Source: a virus
Length of the DNA stretch: 64,000 nt
Direction: 5' to 3' (one strand)
IMG/VR virus record: IMGVR_UViG_3300032293_001706
Location: 62,001-126,000 of that record
The position numbers and the translations under genes are program-made. The notes below the pieces were generated by a model that worked only from the letters and a program-made list of their open reading frames with translations, was not told the origin of the DNA and did no database searches. This document shows positions 1 to 8,435 of this stretch, piece by piece; position 1 is the stretch's first letter, and every line of letters begins with the position of its first letter.

Positions 1-451
1 CTTTTGTTATTCCTAATATTTCTAAAAATTCACAAACAAAAGGATAAAAATGATTTTTATCCTTATTTGGATAATTCATTAATAACTTCAGGTTAGGTAT
101 GTTATTTTTTAATTGAAAAAATGAAATTAAATATGGTAGTGTATCATAAATGAAATGGAAGTAATTATCAGTATTATATACAAAAAAAAATACAGGATTT
201 GTATATACTTCATCCTGTTTAATAATTTCCGTATTTATTTTGAAATAATCATTTATTTTTTGTAAAGACATTATTTTTTCGTTTATGGGATTAATGTGAC
301 CATTACTCTCCGAATAGAATCTAATATTTGGATAAAATAAATTATATCCAGCGGATGTCAAATTTTCAAATCTAAAGATTGAAATCTCTCTATTATTTTC
401 ATCCTTTTCAAAAATAGTTTTATATTTAGTAAACGTATCGTATTTTTTCAT
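1..451 (-). CDS. Glycosyltransferase, GT61-like (partial, runs off window start)
   Basis: An open minus-strand frame runs from an ATG at 451 to the window edge, giving 150 residues with no stop, so the C-terminus lies outside. It begins MKKYDTFTKY. A central NTDNYFHFIYDTLPYL segment (about residues 103-118) recalls the Asn..His..Asp..LP signature of family 61 glycosyltransferases (DUF563), which move sugars onto glycans or proteins. The start codon overlaps the stop of the upstream glycosyltransferase in an ATGA arrangement, so the two are probably translationally coupled. Only half of a typical GT61 enzyme is visible and the active site cannot be judged. The family call rests on one motif and the neighbourhood. 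Confidence 0.5.
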   Translation of the reverse strand, partial: MKKYDTFTKYKTIFEKDENNREISIFRFENLTSAGYNLFYPNIRFYSESNGHINPINEKIMSLQKINDYFKINTEIIKQDEVYTNPVFFFVYNTDNYFHFIYDTLPYLISFFQLKNNIPNLKLLMNYPNKDKNHFYPFVCEFLEILGITK

Positions 452-1188
452 AAATTTAATTTATTTTTTTCAAAAAAAGATTCGTATGGATAGCAATTAA
501 CATCTTCAATTATTTGTTCCATATAGTTATCAAATATACCTCTATAATTACTATTATTATCTAATACATATTTTTGATTATATATAAAATCTCTATTAAA
601 TAATGAATATTTTCCAATACCTGATTTAATATGGTCATGTCTTAAATCTGAAATTATATTAGTTATTCCTTCCAAATATAAATCATTAATTTTATATCCT
701 TTTTTTAAACATCTAAATATAATATCACCATCTTCTTCACCAAAACCTAAAAGTCTTTCATCAAAATAACCGATTGAATCTAAAAAACTTTTGGATATTA
801 AAAAATGAGAAAATGAATTATTAATTCTTGTTATACCTGAAAAATTAACATTTTCAATGTAGTTTGAAATTTTCAAAAAAAAGTCATTAGAGTTAATATC
901 TAAATCATCATTTAACATTAGTATATTATTTTCATTTGAATGGACTGCGATTGTATTCCACATTTTTGACAACCCTCTTGTTTCTGTGAAAAAAATAGGA
1001 TAAATATTAAGATTGGTCATACATAAATTAAGTATTTTTAATCTATACTCTTCAGAAAAATTACCTGATTCTTCACCGTTTATACATAGAAATATCCTAT
1101 TACTATTAAATTTTCTAATTTTTCTTACTAAATTTTCTAAAAGACTAAACCTTTTAGAAAAAGTTGTTATACCTATAGCATATTTCAT
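448..1188 (-). CDS. GT-A glycosyltransferase (family 2 type)
   Basis: 246 aa. The N-terminus (MKYAIGITTFSKR) is the usual first beta strand of family 2 transferases. A DXD-like metal/nucleotide-sugar motif appears as LMLNDDLDI near residues 90-98, and GFGEEDGDIIFRC near 148-160 matches the acceptor/catalytic ED segment of this fold. It presumably transfers a sugar from a nucleotide-sugar donor in the cytoplasm; donor and acceptor cannot be read from sequence. Its ATG at 1188 overlaps the stop of the preceding gene, and its stop overlaps the next ATG, placing it inside a coupled operon of glycosyltransferases. Confidence 0.75.
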   Translation of the reverse strand: MKYAIGITTFSKRFSLLENLVRKIRKFNSNRIFLCINGEESGNFSEEYRLKILNLCMTNLNIYPIFFTETRGLSKMWNTIAVHSNENNILMLNDDLDINSNDFFLKISNYIENVNFSGITRINNSFSHFLISKSFLDSIGYFDERLLGFGEEDGDIIFRCLKKGYKINDLYLEGITNIISDLRHDHIKSGIGKYSLFNRDFIYNQKYVLDNNSNYRGIFDNYMEQIIEDVNCYPYESFFEKNKLNL

Positions 1189-2012
1189 TATAAATACTCC
1201 TCCCCAAATGTTACAAGATTTTTATTGTAGTGTTTTTTAATAAACTCAACATAACCCTTTTTTTCCGCTAAAGAATCAAAAAATGACAAATCTATATTAA
1301 TACCATTAATTAAGCTGTCATTCATTTTTTGAGGACTGAAATTTAGATTATTTACAACACTATCATATCTTTGATTTATTGTTTGTATACTATGATTATA
1401 ATTTACCAATTCATAGTGTTTATACCATAATTGTTTTAAAGCGTAAAATTTACGATTACAAGATTGTAAATGTATTATACCAATATCCTTGGTTTGTAGT
1501 TTTGGTAAATTTACGGTTGGGGTTCGCGGAGTGTGGTATTTCCAAGCTGAAATATCCATATTTGAAATTTTTGACGTAGGTAAAACAAAAGAACGATAAT
1601 TATTTGTATATGCGTTATCGGTTCTATAATACTCTAAAGAGTTTACACAATTATACCAATAAAGCCAAACATCTGAAGACTGAAATAAGTTTAAATACAT
1701 ATTAAAGTCTTTGATAAAATTACTTGTCATCAATTCATCAGAGTCTAATGATACTATATAATCAACCTTATGTTTTTTTGATATATCTATCATTCTTTGT
1801 CTTTGGAACCCTTCATTAAATTTATTTAATTTATCATTAATTATTATTATTTTTTCATTATCTAAATGATTCTTAATTACTTGAATTGTGGAATCCGTTG
1901 AATTATCATCATAAAATATGAAAAGGTCTATCGGGTAATTCTTCCAAATGGGTAAAACATTATCTAATAATATTTCTTCATTTTTTACCATACAATTTAT
2001 TGCGGTTTTCAT
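1188..2012 (-). CDS. Glycosyltransferase, GT2-like (Glyco_tranf_2_4 type)
   Basis: 274 aa. Opens with INCMVKNEEILLDNVL, the pattern of glycosyltransferases of the Glyco_tranf_2_4 type, followed by FYDDNSTDSTIQVI and by SLDSDELM near residues 90-97, the metal-binding DXD motif. No membrane segment is visible, so a soluble cytoplasmic enzyme is expected. It abuts the 2016-2681 gene upstream and overlaps the next gene by one base, consistent with one polycistronic message. Substrate is unknown. Confidence 0.7.
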   Translation of the reverse strand: MKTAINCMVKNEEILLDNVLPIWKNYPIDLFIFYDDNSTDSTIQVIKNHLDNEKIIIINDKLNKFNEGFQRQRMIDISKKHKVDYIVSLDSDELMTSNFIKDFNMYLNLFQSSDVWLYWYNCVNSLEYYRTDNAYTNNYRSFVLPTSKISNMDISAWKYHTPRTPTVNLPKLQTKDIGIIHLQSCNRKFYALKQLWYKHYELVNYNHSIQTINQRYDSVVNNLNFSPQKMNDSLINGINIDLSFFDSLAEKKGYVEFIKKHYNKNLVTFGEEYL

Positions 2013-2015
2013 TTT

Positions 2016-2681
2016 TTATTCTATATTAAAATTTATTTTTTTCCTTTCATTGTAAAGGCTCATATCATAATTAACATTTTGATAATTTATTTTGTGTATT
2101 TCATCATGGTTATCAAAACCCCAATCAGGATGTTCATGTTTTATAATAGTCATTGGAAAATACGTTTGTTTCCTTAAAATGTCACCAACCACCATAAACT
2201 CATTATCACACCAAGTTGATTTATATTCAGGATAATATATATATCCGAATCTTTGATAATATTTTTTACCTAAAATACACAATGTATTTAATTCATTACC
2301 TTTAAACCCATCATTAAAAAATAAAATACCATCAGTATCAGGATAAGTTTTTTTCATTAAAGAATTAATTACTTTATCAAATCCCTTCACTTGTGGTATC
2401 ATGTCATCGGAAGCCAATAAAATTATATCCCATTCTTCATTAACATCAATATCCCTATTAATTGCATCAACTTTAGACGTACTTGTACCAACTGTAATTT
2501 TGGTGTTCTTAAAAGACCTTAAATAAGACAATGTTTCACTATTATTCATTGTTACATCATCTTCATCTATTGTTATTGAAAATTCAGTATTATCTTCAAT
2601 AATAAAATCTTGATACTTTTTAAAAGTAGATAAAAATTTTTCTTTCCTTCCTCTTGTTGGAAACTTAATTAGTAATTTCAT
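2016..2681 (-). CDS. Probable GT-A fold glycosyltransferase
   Basis: 221 aa. MKLLIKFPTRGRKEKF followed by a beta-alpha pattern, SITIDEDDVT near residues 35-44 and IILLASDDMIPQ near 86-97 are typical of GT-A nucleotide-sugar binding folds (a DD pair acting as DXD). It lacks the clear ED acceptor motif of its neighbour, so it is more divergent. It overlaps the end of the upstream 546-aa transferase by 17 nt. Function is assigned by fold-like motifs and by its place in the cluster; the substrate is not known. Confidence 0.6.
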   Translation of the reverse strand: MKLLIKFPTRGRKEKFLSTFKKYQDFIIEDNTEFSITIDEDDVTMNNSETLSYLRSFKNTKITVGTSTSKVDAINRDIDVNEEWDIILLASDDMIPQVKGFDKVINSLMKKTYPDTDGILFFNDGFKGNELNTLCILGKKYYQRFGYIYYPEYKSTWCDNEFMVVGDILRKQTYFPMTIIKHEHPDWGFDNHDEIHKINYQNVNYDMSLYNERKKINFNIE

Positions 2682-4305
2682 TTATTACTGATAAATAATT
2701 ATTTATGATTTTATCGGTTACATCAACTGAATAAAATTTATTAATGTCTTCGGGTGAATCAACTAAAGTTTTATTTAAAATATTCCCAACATTATCAACA
2801 TCGTAAATCCAAGATTTTTTTCCACACATCCAACTTTCAATTGTTGTTCTACCTAACAATATTCCCGCAGTTTCTTTTGCTTCGGAGATATAATTTTCAG
2901 TGTTCCAAGTAGGTGGAAATAATTTAACATGTGAATTACTTTTTAATTTATCAAGATAATTAGATTTGTTTTCACCAACTAACCAAAGTTCCATAGCATT
3001 TTCACGAGAATAATTAACCAAATCCATTATTGTTTGTTCTCTTAAATAATCTATTGTACCAACAAAAAGAATGTAATTTTTGCTTGGTTTACCCATTGGT
3101 TTAAATCTAGTTTCATCAACAGGATTGTATATTACTTCAACATTTTCTGGTTCTATATTATATGATGAACAAATAAATTCTTTAATTTCGGGTCTAATTG
3201 CTATATATTTTCTAATTGTTTCGTGTACTACGGGTTTCTCCAAATCAATAACTTCAGAATGAATTGTTGCAATTTTATCTTCTTTAGGATATAATTGTAG
3301 AATCAAATTTGTAACAGGTTCGTGTTGAACATGTATAATATCAAAATTTGGTTCGGAAATTTTGTATAACATTCCCTCTTTGGATTGTTCGGTTCCGTTT
3401 GGTGTTTGCATAGTCCATTTACCATCACCTCTTTTATATCCAGGAGGTTCTTGGAAGGAAAATACTTTTATCCCTTTCTTTTTTACCATATCAGTTAATG
3501 GACCTCCAATTTCTGATAGAACATTTACATTATGACCCAATTTAACCAAATTTTTCGCCAGTTCGTATATATAAACTTCTGAACCTGTAAAGGTTTTAAA
3601 GTTTAAACAAGATAACAATATGTTTAATTTATCTTCTTTGGTTTTTTTAATTTTAATAGGTAAGTTTTCTTTATTCTTTTCTGAAAACGAAATTCTATTT
3701 TTATCCCATTCTTCATTAACCATTCCTATTGATTTATGTGTAATTCTAACATCGTATATAACACCAATTTTAACATCCGCCAAATAGTTTCTAAAACAAA
3801 AATCAACATCATAAAAATGAAACCCATTAACTTCTAAATTAAAAGTTTCTTTAATTCTTGTCTTACTTAATGCGATAAAAAGACCGTCAACCAAAACGGT
3901 TTGTTGGATATCTTTACCTAAACTATTTGAATATTTTGATTCCCACTTTTTTCCTTCATGTTCGTGGTTAACAATTCCGAACATTTTTCTTCTGTCTTCC
4001 CACCACATTCCTGATTTTGGGAGATATGTTGAACCTGCAACACCCAAAATTCCATAATCACTTTTTTTGAAATGGTCCAATATTTTATTACCCCAACCAT
4101 TTTTCTCAAAATAAATATCATCGTGACATAACACGACAATATCATTTTCAGATTCATTTAAAATTTGGTTATAAACTTCAGTTAGAGAATACTCTCCATT
4201 ATTAACCTTTTCAATAATCTGAACTTTTGGATGTCCACAAGATTTTTTTAAATATTCTTGTAGAAGTGGATTATGAAATCTTGTACTATATCCTATTGTA
4301 ATCAT
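2665..4305 (-). CDS. Two-domain glycosyltransferase (GT-A plus GT-B fusion)
   Basis: 546 aa. The first ~220 residues look like a GT-A domain: IGYSTRFHNPLLQEYL at the start and VVLCHDDIYFEKNGWG near residues 56-71 (DD as DXD), then FHFYDVDFCFRN near 162-173. From about 228 a second unit begins with LNILLSCLNFKTFTGSEVY, the N-terminal strand and glycine loop of GT-B (GT4-like) enzymes, followed by HNVNVLSE, IIHVQHEP, VIYNPVDETRF and NYILFVGTIDYLRE, the classic GT4 donor-domain landmarks. Both units appear complete, so the protein may add two sugars in sequence. Its ATG overlaps the dUTPase stop by one base. Confidence 0.75.
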   Translation of the reverse strand: MITIGYSTRFHNPLLQEYLKKSCGHPKVQIIEKVNNGEYSLTEVYNQILNESENDIVVLCHDDIYFEKNGWGNKILDHFKKSDYGILGVAGSTYLPKSGMWWEDRRKMFGIVNHEHEGKKWESKYSNSLGKDIQQTVLVDGLFIALSKTRIKETFNLEVNGFHFYDVDFCFRNYLADVKIGVIYDVRITHKSIGMVNEEWDKNRISFSEKNKENLPIKIKKTKEDKLNILLSCLNFKTFTGSEVYIYELAKNLVKLGHNVNVLSEIGGPLTDMVKKKGIKVFSFQEPPGYKRGDGKWTMQTPNGTEQSKEGMLYKISEPNFDIIHVQHEPVTNLILQLYPKEDKIATIHSEVIDLEKPVVHETIRKYIAIRPEIKEFICSSYNIEPENVEVIYNPVDETRFKPMGKPSKNYILFVGTIDYLREQTIMDLVNYSRENAMELWLVGENKSNYLDKLKSNSHVKLFPPTWNTENYISEAKETAGILLGRTTIESWMCGKKSWIYDVDNVGNILNKTLVDSPEDINKFYSVDVTDKIINNYLSVINEITN

Positions 4306-4901
4306 TATATTCCTGTTGAACCGAAACCTTTATCTTTTCTATCTCTTTCTTCAATTTCCACAACTTCATGTAGATTAACCATTTTTCCATTATAAACAGG
4401 ACAAAGAACCCCTTGTGCAATTTTCATACCTTTTTTAATGGTATATGGTTTATTGTTTGTGTTAAACACAATAACCATAATCTCACCTGTATAACCCTCA
4501 TCAACGGTTCCCGGTGTATTTAAAACCGTTAATCCTTCCTTCAATGCCAGACCACTTTTTGGTCTTACTTGCATTTCACTTCCTTTTGGAAGTTCAAATT
4601 TCAATCCTGTTTTAACTAACGCTCTCCCAAATTCAGGTATGATAACTTCCTCGATTGAATGAAAGTCAAACCCTGAATCTGTTTCATAATTATATTTCGG
4701 AGTAACAGCATCAGGATGAATTTTAATATATTTTAATTCATGTTTATATCTGAAAAGTTCATCCGTTTGTTTATTCAAAAGTTCCTCATCAATACCCATT
4801 TGTTTCATCATTTCTTTCATTGATGAAAAATCAATATCATCAGTTTTTAAGTTTTTTAACTGTTTACTCATTTTCATTATATTTTTTATATCATTGAACA
4901 T
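4305..4901 (-). CDS. dut: dUTPase with N-terminal extension
   Basis: 198 aa. Hydrolyses dUTP to dUMP and PPi, protecting new DNA from uracil and feeding dTMP synthesis. All five motifs of trimeric dUTPases are visible: I DSGFDF (75-80), II RPKSGLA (113-119), III GTVDEGYTGE (131-140, with catalytic-type Asp134 and Tyr137), IV GMKIAQ (158-163) and V KGFGSTG (191-197). The first ~55 residues are a Met/Lys-rich, probably helical extension not found in ordinary ~145-aa dUTPases. It overlaps the exonuclease gene by 11 nt and the following glycosyltransferase by 1 nt, so it is embedded in the glycosyltransferase operon. Confidence 0.95.
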   Translation of the reverse strand: MFNDIKNIMKMSKQLKNLKTDDIDFSSMKEMMKQMGIDEELLNKQTDELFRYKHELKYIKIHPDAVTPKYNYETDSGFDFHSIEEVIIPEFGRALVKTGLKFELPKGSEMQVRPKSGLALKEGLTVLNTPGTVDEGYTGEIMVIVFNTNNKPYTIKKGMKIAQGVLCPVYNGKMVNLHEVVEIEERDRKDKGFGSTGI

Positions 4902-5601
4902 ATTCTAAAGTATCAAATTTGTTTATTAAATCTACCAAAACCCTAACATCTTGTTGACAGTATTCAGATATCTTATCCAAAATTCCCGCTTCCCAATAAG
5001 AAGAATGTACAATATTACCTGTTACTTCTCCTCCTTTTGAACTTTCACATCCCATTGCAACAGATATAAGTTCAAGTTGTGCGATAGAAAATTGGTTAAT
5101 ACCATTCCAAAATTCTTTTGTATCCAAAGCTTTAACCTCCCAAGGTTTTGTTTCAGAAGTTGGTAATATTCTTGCTGGTTGAAATCCGTTGATTACCATT
5201 CTTTTAAATAACATTGGAATGTCAAATCCTTTAATATTGTGTCCACACAATACGAAATCTAATTTTTGTATCTTATTTAGAAGTTTGATAACATTTCTCA
5301 ACAATTCCTTTTCATCGTCCATTGCATATGTTTGAGTTTGCATTTCACCTTTTTGATTAATAAAAGCAAAACTAGCCACAACAATTTTTGCAAATTCAGG
5401 AATCAATCCTGACCTTGAGATATAAACCTCTTCGGGTGTTTTTGACGAATCTTCAGGAAATCTTTTATGAAACCAATCTTGGTATTTCATAAAAACATTA
5501 TACATTTCTGGTTTATTTTTTTCAAGTTCAGATAATGTTGGAAATTCTCCAACGGTTTCTAAATCAAAAAATAGGAGTTTGGTTTTTGGATATGGTAGCA
5601 T
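4891..5601 (-). CDS. DnaQ-like 3'-5' exonuclease (PolB exonuclease-related)
   Basis: 236 aa. A DEDD-type exonuclease without a polymerase domain: Exo I LLFFDLETVG (D13, E15), Exo II CGHNIKGFDIPM (N122, D127) and Exo III ISEYCQQDVR (D218). The pattern resembles the stand-alone exonucleases related to the proofreading domain of family B polymerases (Pfam DNA_pol_B_exo2). It would remove 3' nucleotides from DNA, perhaps in repair or recombination, and is separate from the polymerase at 12995-15724, which has its own exonuclease domain. It lies between a glycosyltransferase and dUTPase with overlapping ends. Confidence 0.85.
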   Translation of the reverse strand: MLPYPKTKLLFFDLETVGEFPTLSELEKNKPEMYNVFMKYQDWFHKRFPEDSSKTPEEVYISRSGLIPEFAKIVVASFAFINQKGEMQTQTYAMDDEKELLRNVIKLLNKIQKLDFVLCGHNIKGFDIPMLFKRMVINGFQPARILPTSETKPWEVKALDTKEFWNGINQFSIAQLELISVAMGCESSKGGEVTGNIVHSSYWEAGILDKISEYCQQDVRVLVDLINKFDTLEYVQ

Positions 5602-6731
5602 TATTTTAGTGTTTTATATAATTCAGCTCTATGTTTTGTTACAATATTTAAATCGTATTTGTCTTTTACAGTTTCGTATAATCTTTGACCTAAGTCGTAT
5701 GCCATATTTGGGTTTTGAATAAGTTTCTTCATTGCCTTTGCCCAATCAGAATGATTCCTTTTCTCATCAACCAAAATAGCATTACCATTAATAAAATTAC
5801 CATTTTCTAAGCAATGTTTCAAGTCCAAAGTATAAGGACCCAAATTCGATGCAATAATTGCCTTTTTATAAAACCCCGCTTCAATCACTTTCAGTTGTGA
5901 TTTTACTCTGTTAAAAATGTGGTTTACAATAGGAGCCAATGAAACATCAAACTTTGCATAGTTTTTAGCATATCCATTAATTGGTTCGGTCCATACCCTA
6001 TTATAGAATTCTTCACCGTTCCAAGATTCCTGTCTATACTTCAATAAATAATTTTTATATTCAGGTGAAGTGAATTCATAATTTTTGGTAAAAATTTCTT
6101 CGTATCTCGCCCAAACCGTTTCTTCGGGTCTAATAGGTCTTTGTTTTTCTTCACCTGTTTGTGCATTAATTTCAGTCATTGTTCCTCTAACATCAAAACC
6201 ACATAAGAAAAATTGCGACTTATTTCTTAAATCATTACCAAGTACATCTGTACATCCTTTTAAAAGGTTTAAGTCATGCAAATGTGATGAACCACCAAGC
6301 CAACCAAATCTCATTTTATCAGATGGTTCGGTTTTTGCATTAAATTGTGGTTCTTTCGGGTTAATTGCGTTAGGTAATACAAAAACATTTTTATTGTATT
6401 TTTTAATTTCATCAGCAAAAATCGGTGTTGTGGTTGTTACATATTTTGCAACTTTAAGATTTGCGATAATTTTTTCGTGGATTTTATGTTGAACAACCAA
6501 ATGGTGAACAGGGTGTTCTTTGGTTGGCAACCAATAATCATCCAAATCCATAACCGTTATAATTCCTAAACTATTTAAAATCTGAATCATTGTATTTGAT
6601 TTTTCATAATCAGGATTCAAACTTCTATGGAAGCAGACCATATCATATTTTGTCCAAAATGATATGTCATCCATATTTGGATTATAATCAATATCTACAT
6701 GGAAATCATCAGGATATTGATTTTGTAGCAT
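5601..6731 (-). CDS. GT-B glycosyltransferase (GT4-like)
   Basis: 376 aa. MVCFHRSLNP, VMDLDDYWLP, KYVTTTTPIFAD, NVFVLPNAINPKEP and MRFGWLGGSSHLHDL follow the order of landmarks in GT-B/GT4 transferases (acceptor domain, hinge, donor-binding domain), and a later KVIEAGFYKKAIIASNLGPY matches the E-x7-E-like nucleotide-sugar region. It is the first gene of the minus-strand operon, starting at an ATG at 6731 with no Shine-Dalgarno sequence upstream. It probably acts with the other five transferases to build a glycan on DNA, virion protein or a host surface polymer; which one cannot be read here. Confidence 0.75.
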   Translation of the reverse strand: MLQNQYPDDFHVDIDYNPNMDDISFWTKYDMVCFHRSLNPDYEKSNTMIQILNSLGIITVMDLDDYWLPTKEHPVHHLVVQHKIHEKIIANLKVAKYVTTTTPIFADEIKKYNKNVFVLPNAINPKEPQFNAKTEPSDKMRFGWLGGSSHLHDLNLLKGCTDVLGNDLRNKSQFFLCGFDVRGTMTEINAQTGEEKQRPIRPEETVWARYEEIFTKNYEFTSPEYKNYLLKYRQESWNGEEFYNRVWTEPINGYAKNYAKFDVSLAPIVNHIFNRVKSQLKVIEAGFYKKAIIASNLGPYTLDLKHCLENGNFINGNAILVDEKRNHSDWAKAMKKLIQNPNMAYDLGQRLYETVKDKYDLNIVTKHRAELYKTLK

Positions 6732-6966
6732 TATGTGGGGGTCTAAAGAACGAAATTTTCCTTAACCTACCCCTGTACGGTCAGATGCGAGAACAAGTAT
6801 TCGAATCTTTTGACGACCATTCAGGGGCGAATCATTTTTTTGTGTCATTTTTATTAAAAAAATATAATTTATGAAATTTGATTTTAAATCAAATTACCGT
6901 AAAAATATAATATCTAAGATTATTTAAGTCAATCTGTTTTTTCTATTATTAATATATTTATCTAAA
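6732..6966. other. Divergent intergenic region with structured element
   Basis: 235 bases between the minus-strand glycosyltransferase operon and the plus-strand LRR gene, with no convincing ORF. Its first 100 bases are clearly richer in G+C than the surroundings. An imperfect inverted repeat spans 6770-6827: CCCCTG (6770-6775) with CAGGGG (6822-6827), GGTC (6779-6782) with GACC (6815-6818), and AGAT (6783-6786) with ATCT (6805-6808). Near its apex is an ATTCGAAT palindrome (6799-6806). It may hold the operon promoter, a leader structure or a small RNA. Confidence 0.4.
6955..6961 (+). promoter_or_regulatory. TATTTAT motif, 5 nt before ATG
   Basis: TATTTAT lies 5 nt upstream of the ATG at 6967. 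The same motif at the same distance occurs before several other genes here, suggesting a phage -10-like element giving a near-leaderless transcript. Confidence 0.45.
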
Positions 6967-7449
6967 ATGAAAGAACTAATCAGAAAAATATTAAAAGAAG
7001 AAACCGAAGAAGTTCTTGAACTTCCATCAATCAAATATTTTCTTAATGATTGGAAATGGGTTATTAAATTTGTTAAAAGTGAAGGAAATCCATTATTTTC
7101 AATTCAAGAAAGTCTTATTTTAAGACACAATAGTCTAAAAACTCTTGGAAGATTATATTCAGTTGAAGGTAATTTGGATTTATATGGATGTAAAAACCTA
7201 ACATCTCTTGGAAAACTATCACATGTTGGGGAATGGTTGGATTTAAGAGGAACAAATATAACATCTCTTGGAAATTTAACACATGTCGGTGGAGGTTTGG
7301 ATTTATATGAATGTAAAAGCTTAACATCTCTTGGAAGACTACAACATGTTGGTGGTCTTTTGGATTTAAGAGATACACCAATGGCTAATGAATATTCCGA
7401 AGAAGAAATACGAAAAATGGTTAATGTTGAAGGAAATATTTATCTATAA
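6967..7449 (+). CDS. Leucine-rich-repeat-like phage protein
   Basis: 160 aa. After a basic N-terminal helix (MKELIRKILKEETEE) come four or five tandem units of about 21 residues with the pattern LDLxxCxxLTSLGxLxHVGG (roughly residues 55-140), a short LRR-like solenoid. Such domains usually bind proteins; no enzymatic motif is visible. The leader contains an LKE site, the [LI]-x-E form cut by T4-type prohead protease, so it may be packaged in the head (inference). It stands alone on the plus strand, convergent with the next gene 8 nt away. Function unknown. Confidence 0.7.
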   Translation: MKELIRKILKEETEEVLELPSIKYFLNDWKWVIKFVKSEGNPLFSIQESLILRHNSLKTLGRLYSVEGNLDLYGCKNLTSLGKLSHVGEWLDLRGTNITSLGNLTHVGGGLDLYECKSLTSLGRLQHVGGLLDLRDTPMANEYSEEEIRKMVNVEGNIYL

Positions 7450-7457
7450 TGAAAGAA

Positions 7458-8042
7458 CTATTGTACTTTCTTTATTTTTGTCACCTTACCTTCGAAAATA
7501 TGCTTTCCTACCTTTAATTGAAGGGTTTCGTTAGATTTTGATTCACCCTCAACAACTAATCCTGCTTTAGATAGTTCTTCTTTAATTGTATCTCTAACAG
7601 TGTCTCTAATAAGATTTCTTATTGAATTTAAGTCTATACTTTCAGTTATATTCTTTTGTGTTTGAGTATTAGGTTGTTTCTTTTCAACCCCCATTAATTT
7701 CTGAGCCCCCTCAATAACTTCTTCTGATAGAAAACTAGTATTTAAACCTGGTACTGTTGGTTTTTCAATAGGGTTTTCAATCATTAATTTTTTTATTTCA
7801 TCAGGTAATTTTGAATTTAAAATTCTATCTTGTGTAATTGGAACATTTTCATTTCTTACAACCGTTGAAGATTGTTCACCCAAAAATTCTTGGGGTATGT
7901 TATATGTTGCGGGTAAAGGATTATATGATTCTACTTGTGGTACGGTATTAGTCATAGGTAAAGAATTCGCAGACCTAGGTAGTTCATTATGTTTATCCAT
8001 TATTTTTTTCGAAATTGCTAATTTTGACATTAAATCATCCAT
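7458..8042 (-). CDS. Hypothetical protein, possible virion/scaffold component
   Basis: 194 aa. A low-complexity Pro/Asn/Thr-rich first half is followed by a predicted helix (SIRNLIRDTVRDTIKEEL, near 142-159) and a short C-terminal beta-rich tail (LQLKVGKHIFEGKVTKIK). No catalytic motif. The mix of disordered linker and coiled-coil-like helix is common in phage scaffold or structural proteins, but I recognise no family. It is the last gene of a five-gene minus-strand run (9898 to 7458) with short gaps or overlaps. Confidence 0.65.
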   Translation of the reverse strand: MDDLMSKLAISKKIMDKHNELPRSANSLPMTNTVPQVESYNPLPATYNIPQEFLGEQSSTVVRNENVPITQDRILNSKLPDEIKKLMIENPIEKPTVPGLNTSFLSEEVIEGAQKLMGVEKKQPNTQTQKNITESIDLNSIRNLIRDTVRDTIKEELSKAGLVVEGESKSNETLQLKVGKHIFEGKVTKIKKVQ

Positions 8043-8054
8043 ATTATTAATTAT

Positions 8055-8435
8055 TTATAATTTTGCATTTATGTAAACAACAGACATTAATTTATCTCCT
8101 GTTGTATTATAATTTGACGGTAATTCATTAAATTTTTCACCTGTTCTCTGAAACGTAAAAGTTTTATCTATTCTAAATAATCTCCAACCCGGTAAAACTT
8201 TTTTACCGATTGCAACACTATGTGACGCTCCTTCAGGTTCATATGCCCTTAAAACTAAATTTCCTTTTAATGAACGTCCCAAACAAACAGGATAAACAGT
8301 TCTATATCCTTTACCACCTGGTTCGTCACCATCGTATGTTATAATAATAACATCACGATTTTTGATTGCCCTTTGCAAATCATTAAATGATACGGCTTCA
8401 GTAATAAAACTTTTTATAGTTTCAAGTAACTTCAT
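8055..8435 (-). CDS. WYL-like domain protein with T4-type capsid-targeting leader
   Basis: 126 aa. Residues ~20-100 resemble a single WYL domain: RAIKNRDVIIITYDG, YRTVYPVCLGRSLKG, NLVLRAYEPEG and GWRLFRIDK follow the strand order and R/Y positions of that SH3/Sm-like ligand-sensing fold. There is no HTH domain, so it is not a usual WYL transcription factor. The N-terminus MKLLETIKSFITEA closely resembles the capsid-targeting sequence of T4 internal proteins (MKTYQEFIAEA), with a likely gp21-type cut after Glu13. It could be a protein packaged in the head and injected. It overlaps the next gene upstream by one base. Confidence 0.6.
   Translation of the reverse strand: MKLLETIKSFITEAVSFNDLQRAIKNRDVIIITYDGDEPGGKGYRTVYPVCLGRSLKGNLVLRAYEPEGASHSVAIGKKVLPGWRLFRIDKTFTFQRTGEKFNELPSNYNTTGDKLMSVVYINAKL

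Noticed and set aside
6735-6830. tRNA-like TTCGAAT loop sequence
   Set aside because: No 5-bp T-stem, D-arm or 7-bp acceptor stem could be fitted at the right distances.
6590-6874. 94-codon plus-strand frame
   Set aside because: Mostly antisense to the GT4-like gene; no motif and its tail lies in the structured intergenic region.
7115-7381. 88-codon minus-strand frame
   Set aside because: Repetitive shadow of the LRR-like repeats on the other strand.
7451-7480. GAAAG...CTTTC hairpin with T-rich tail between convergent genes
   Set aside because: Only 5 bp with a 10-nt loop; too weak to call a terminator.
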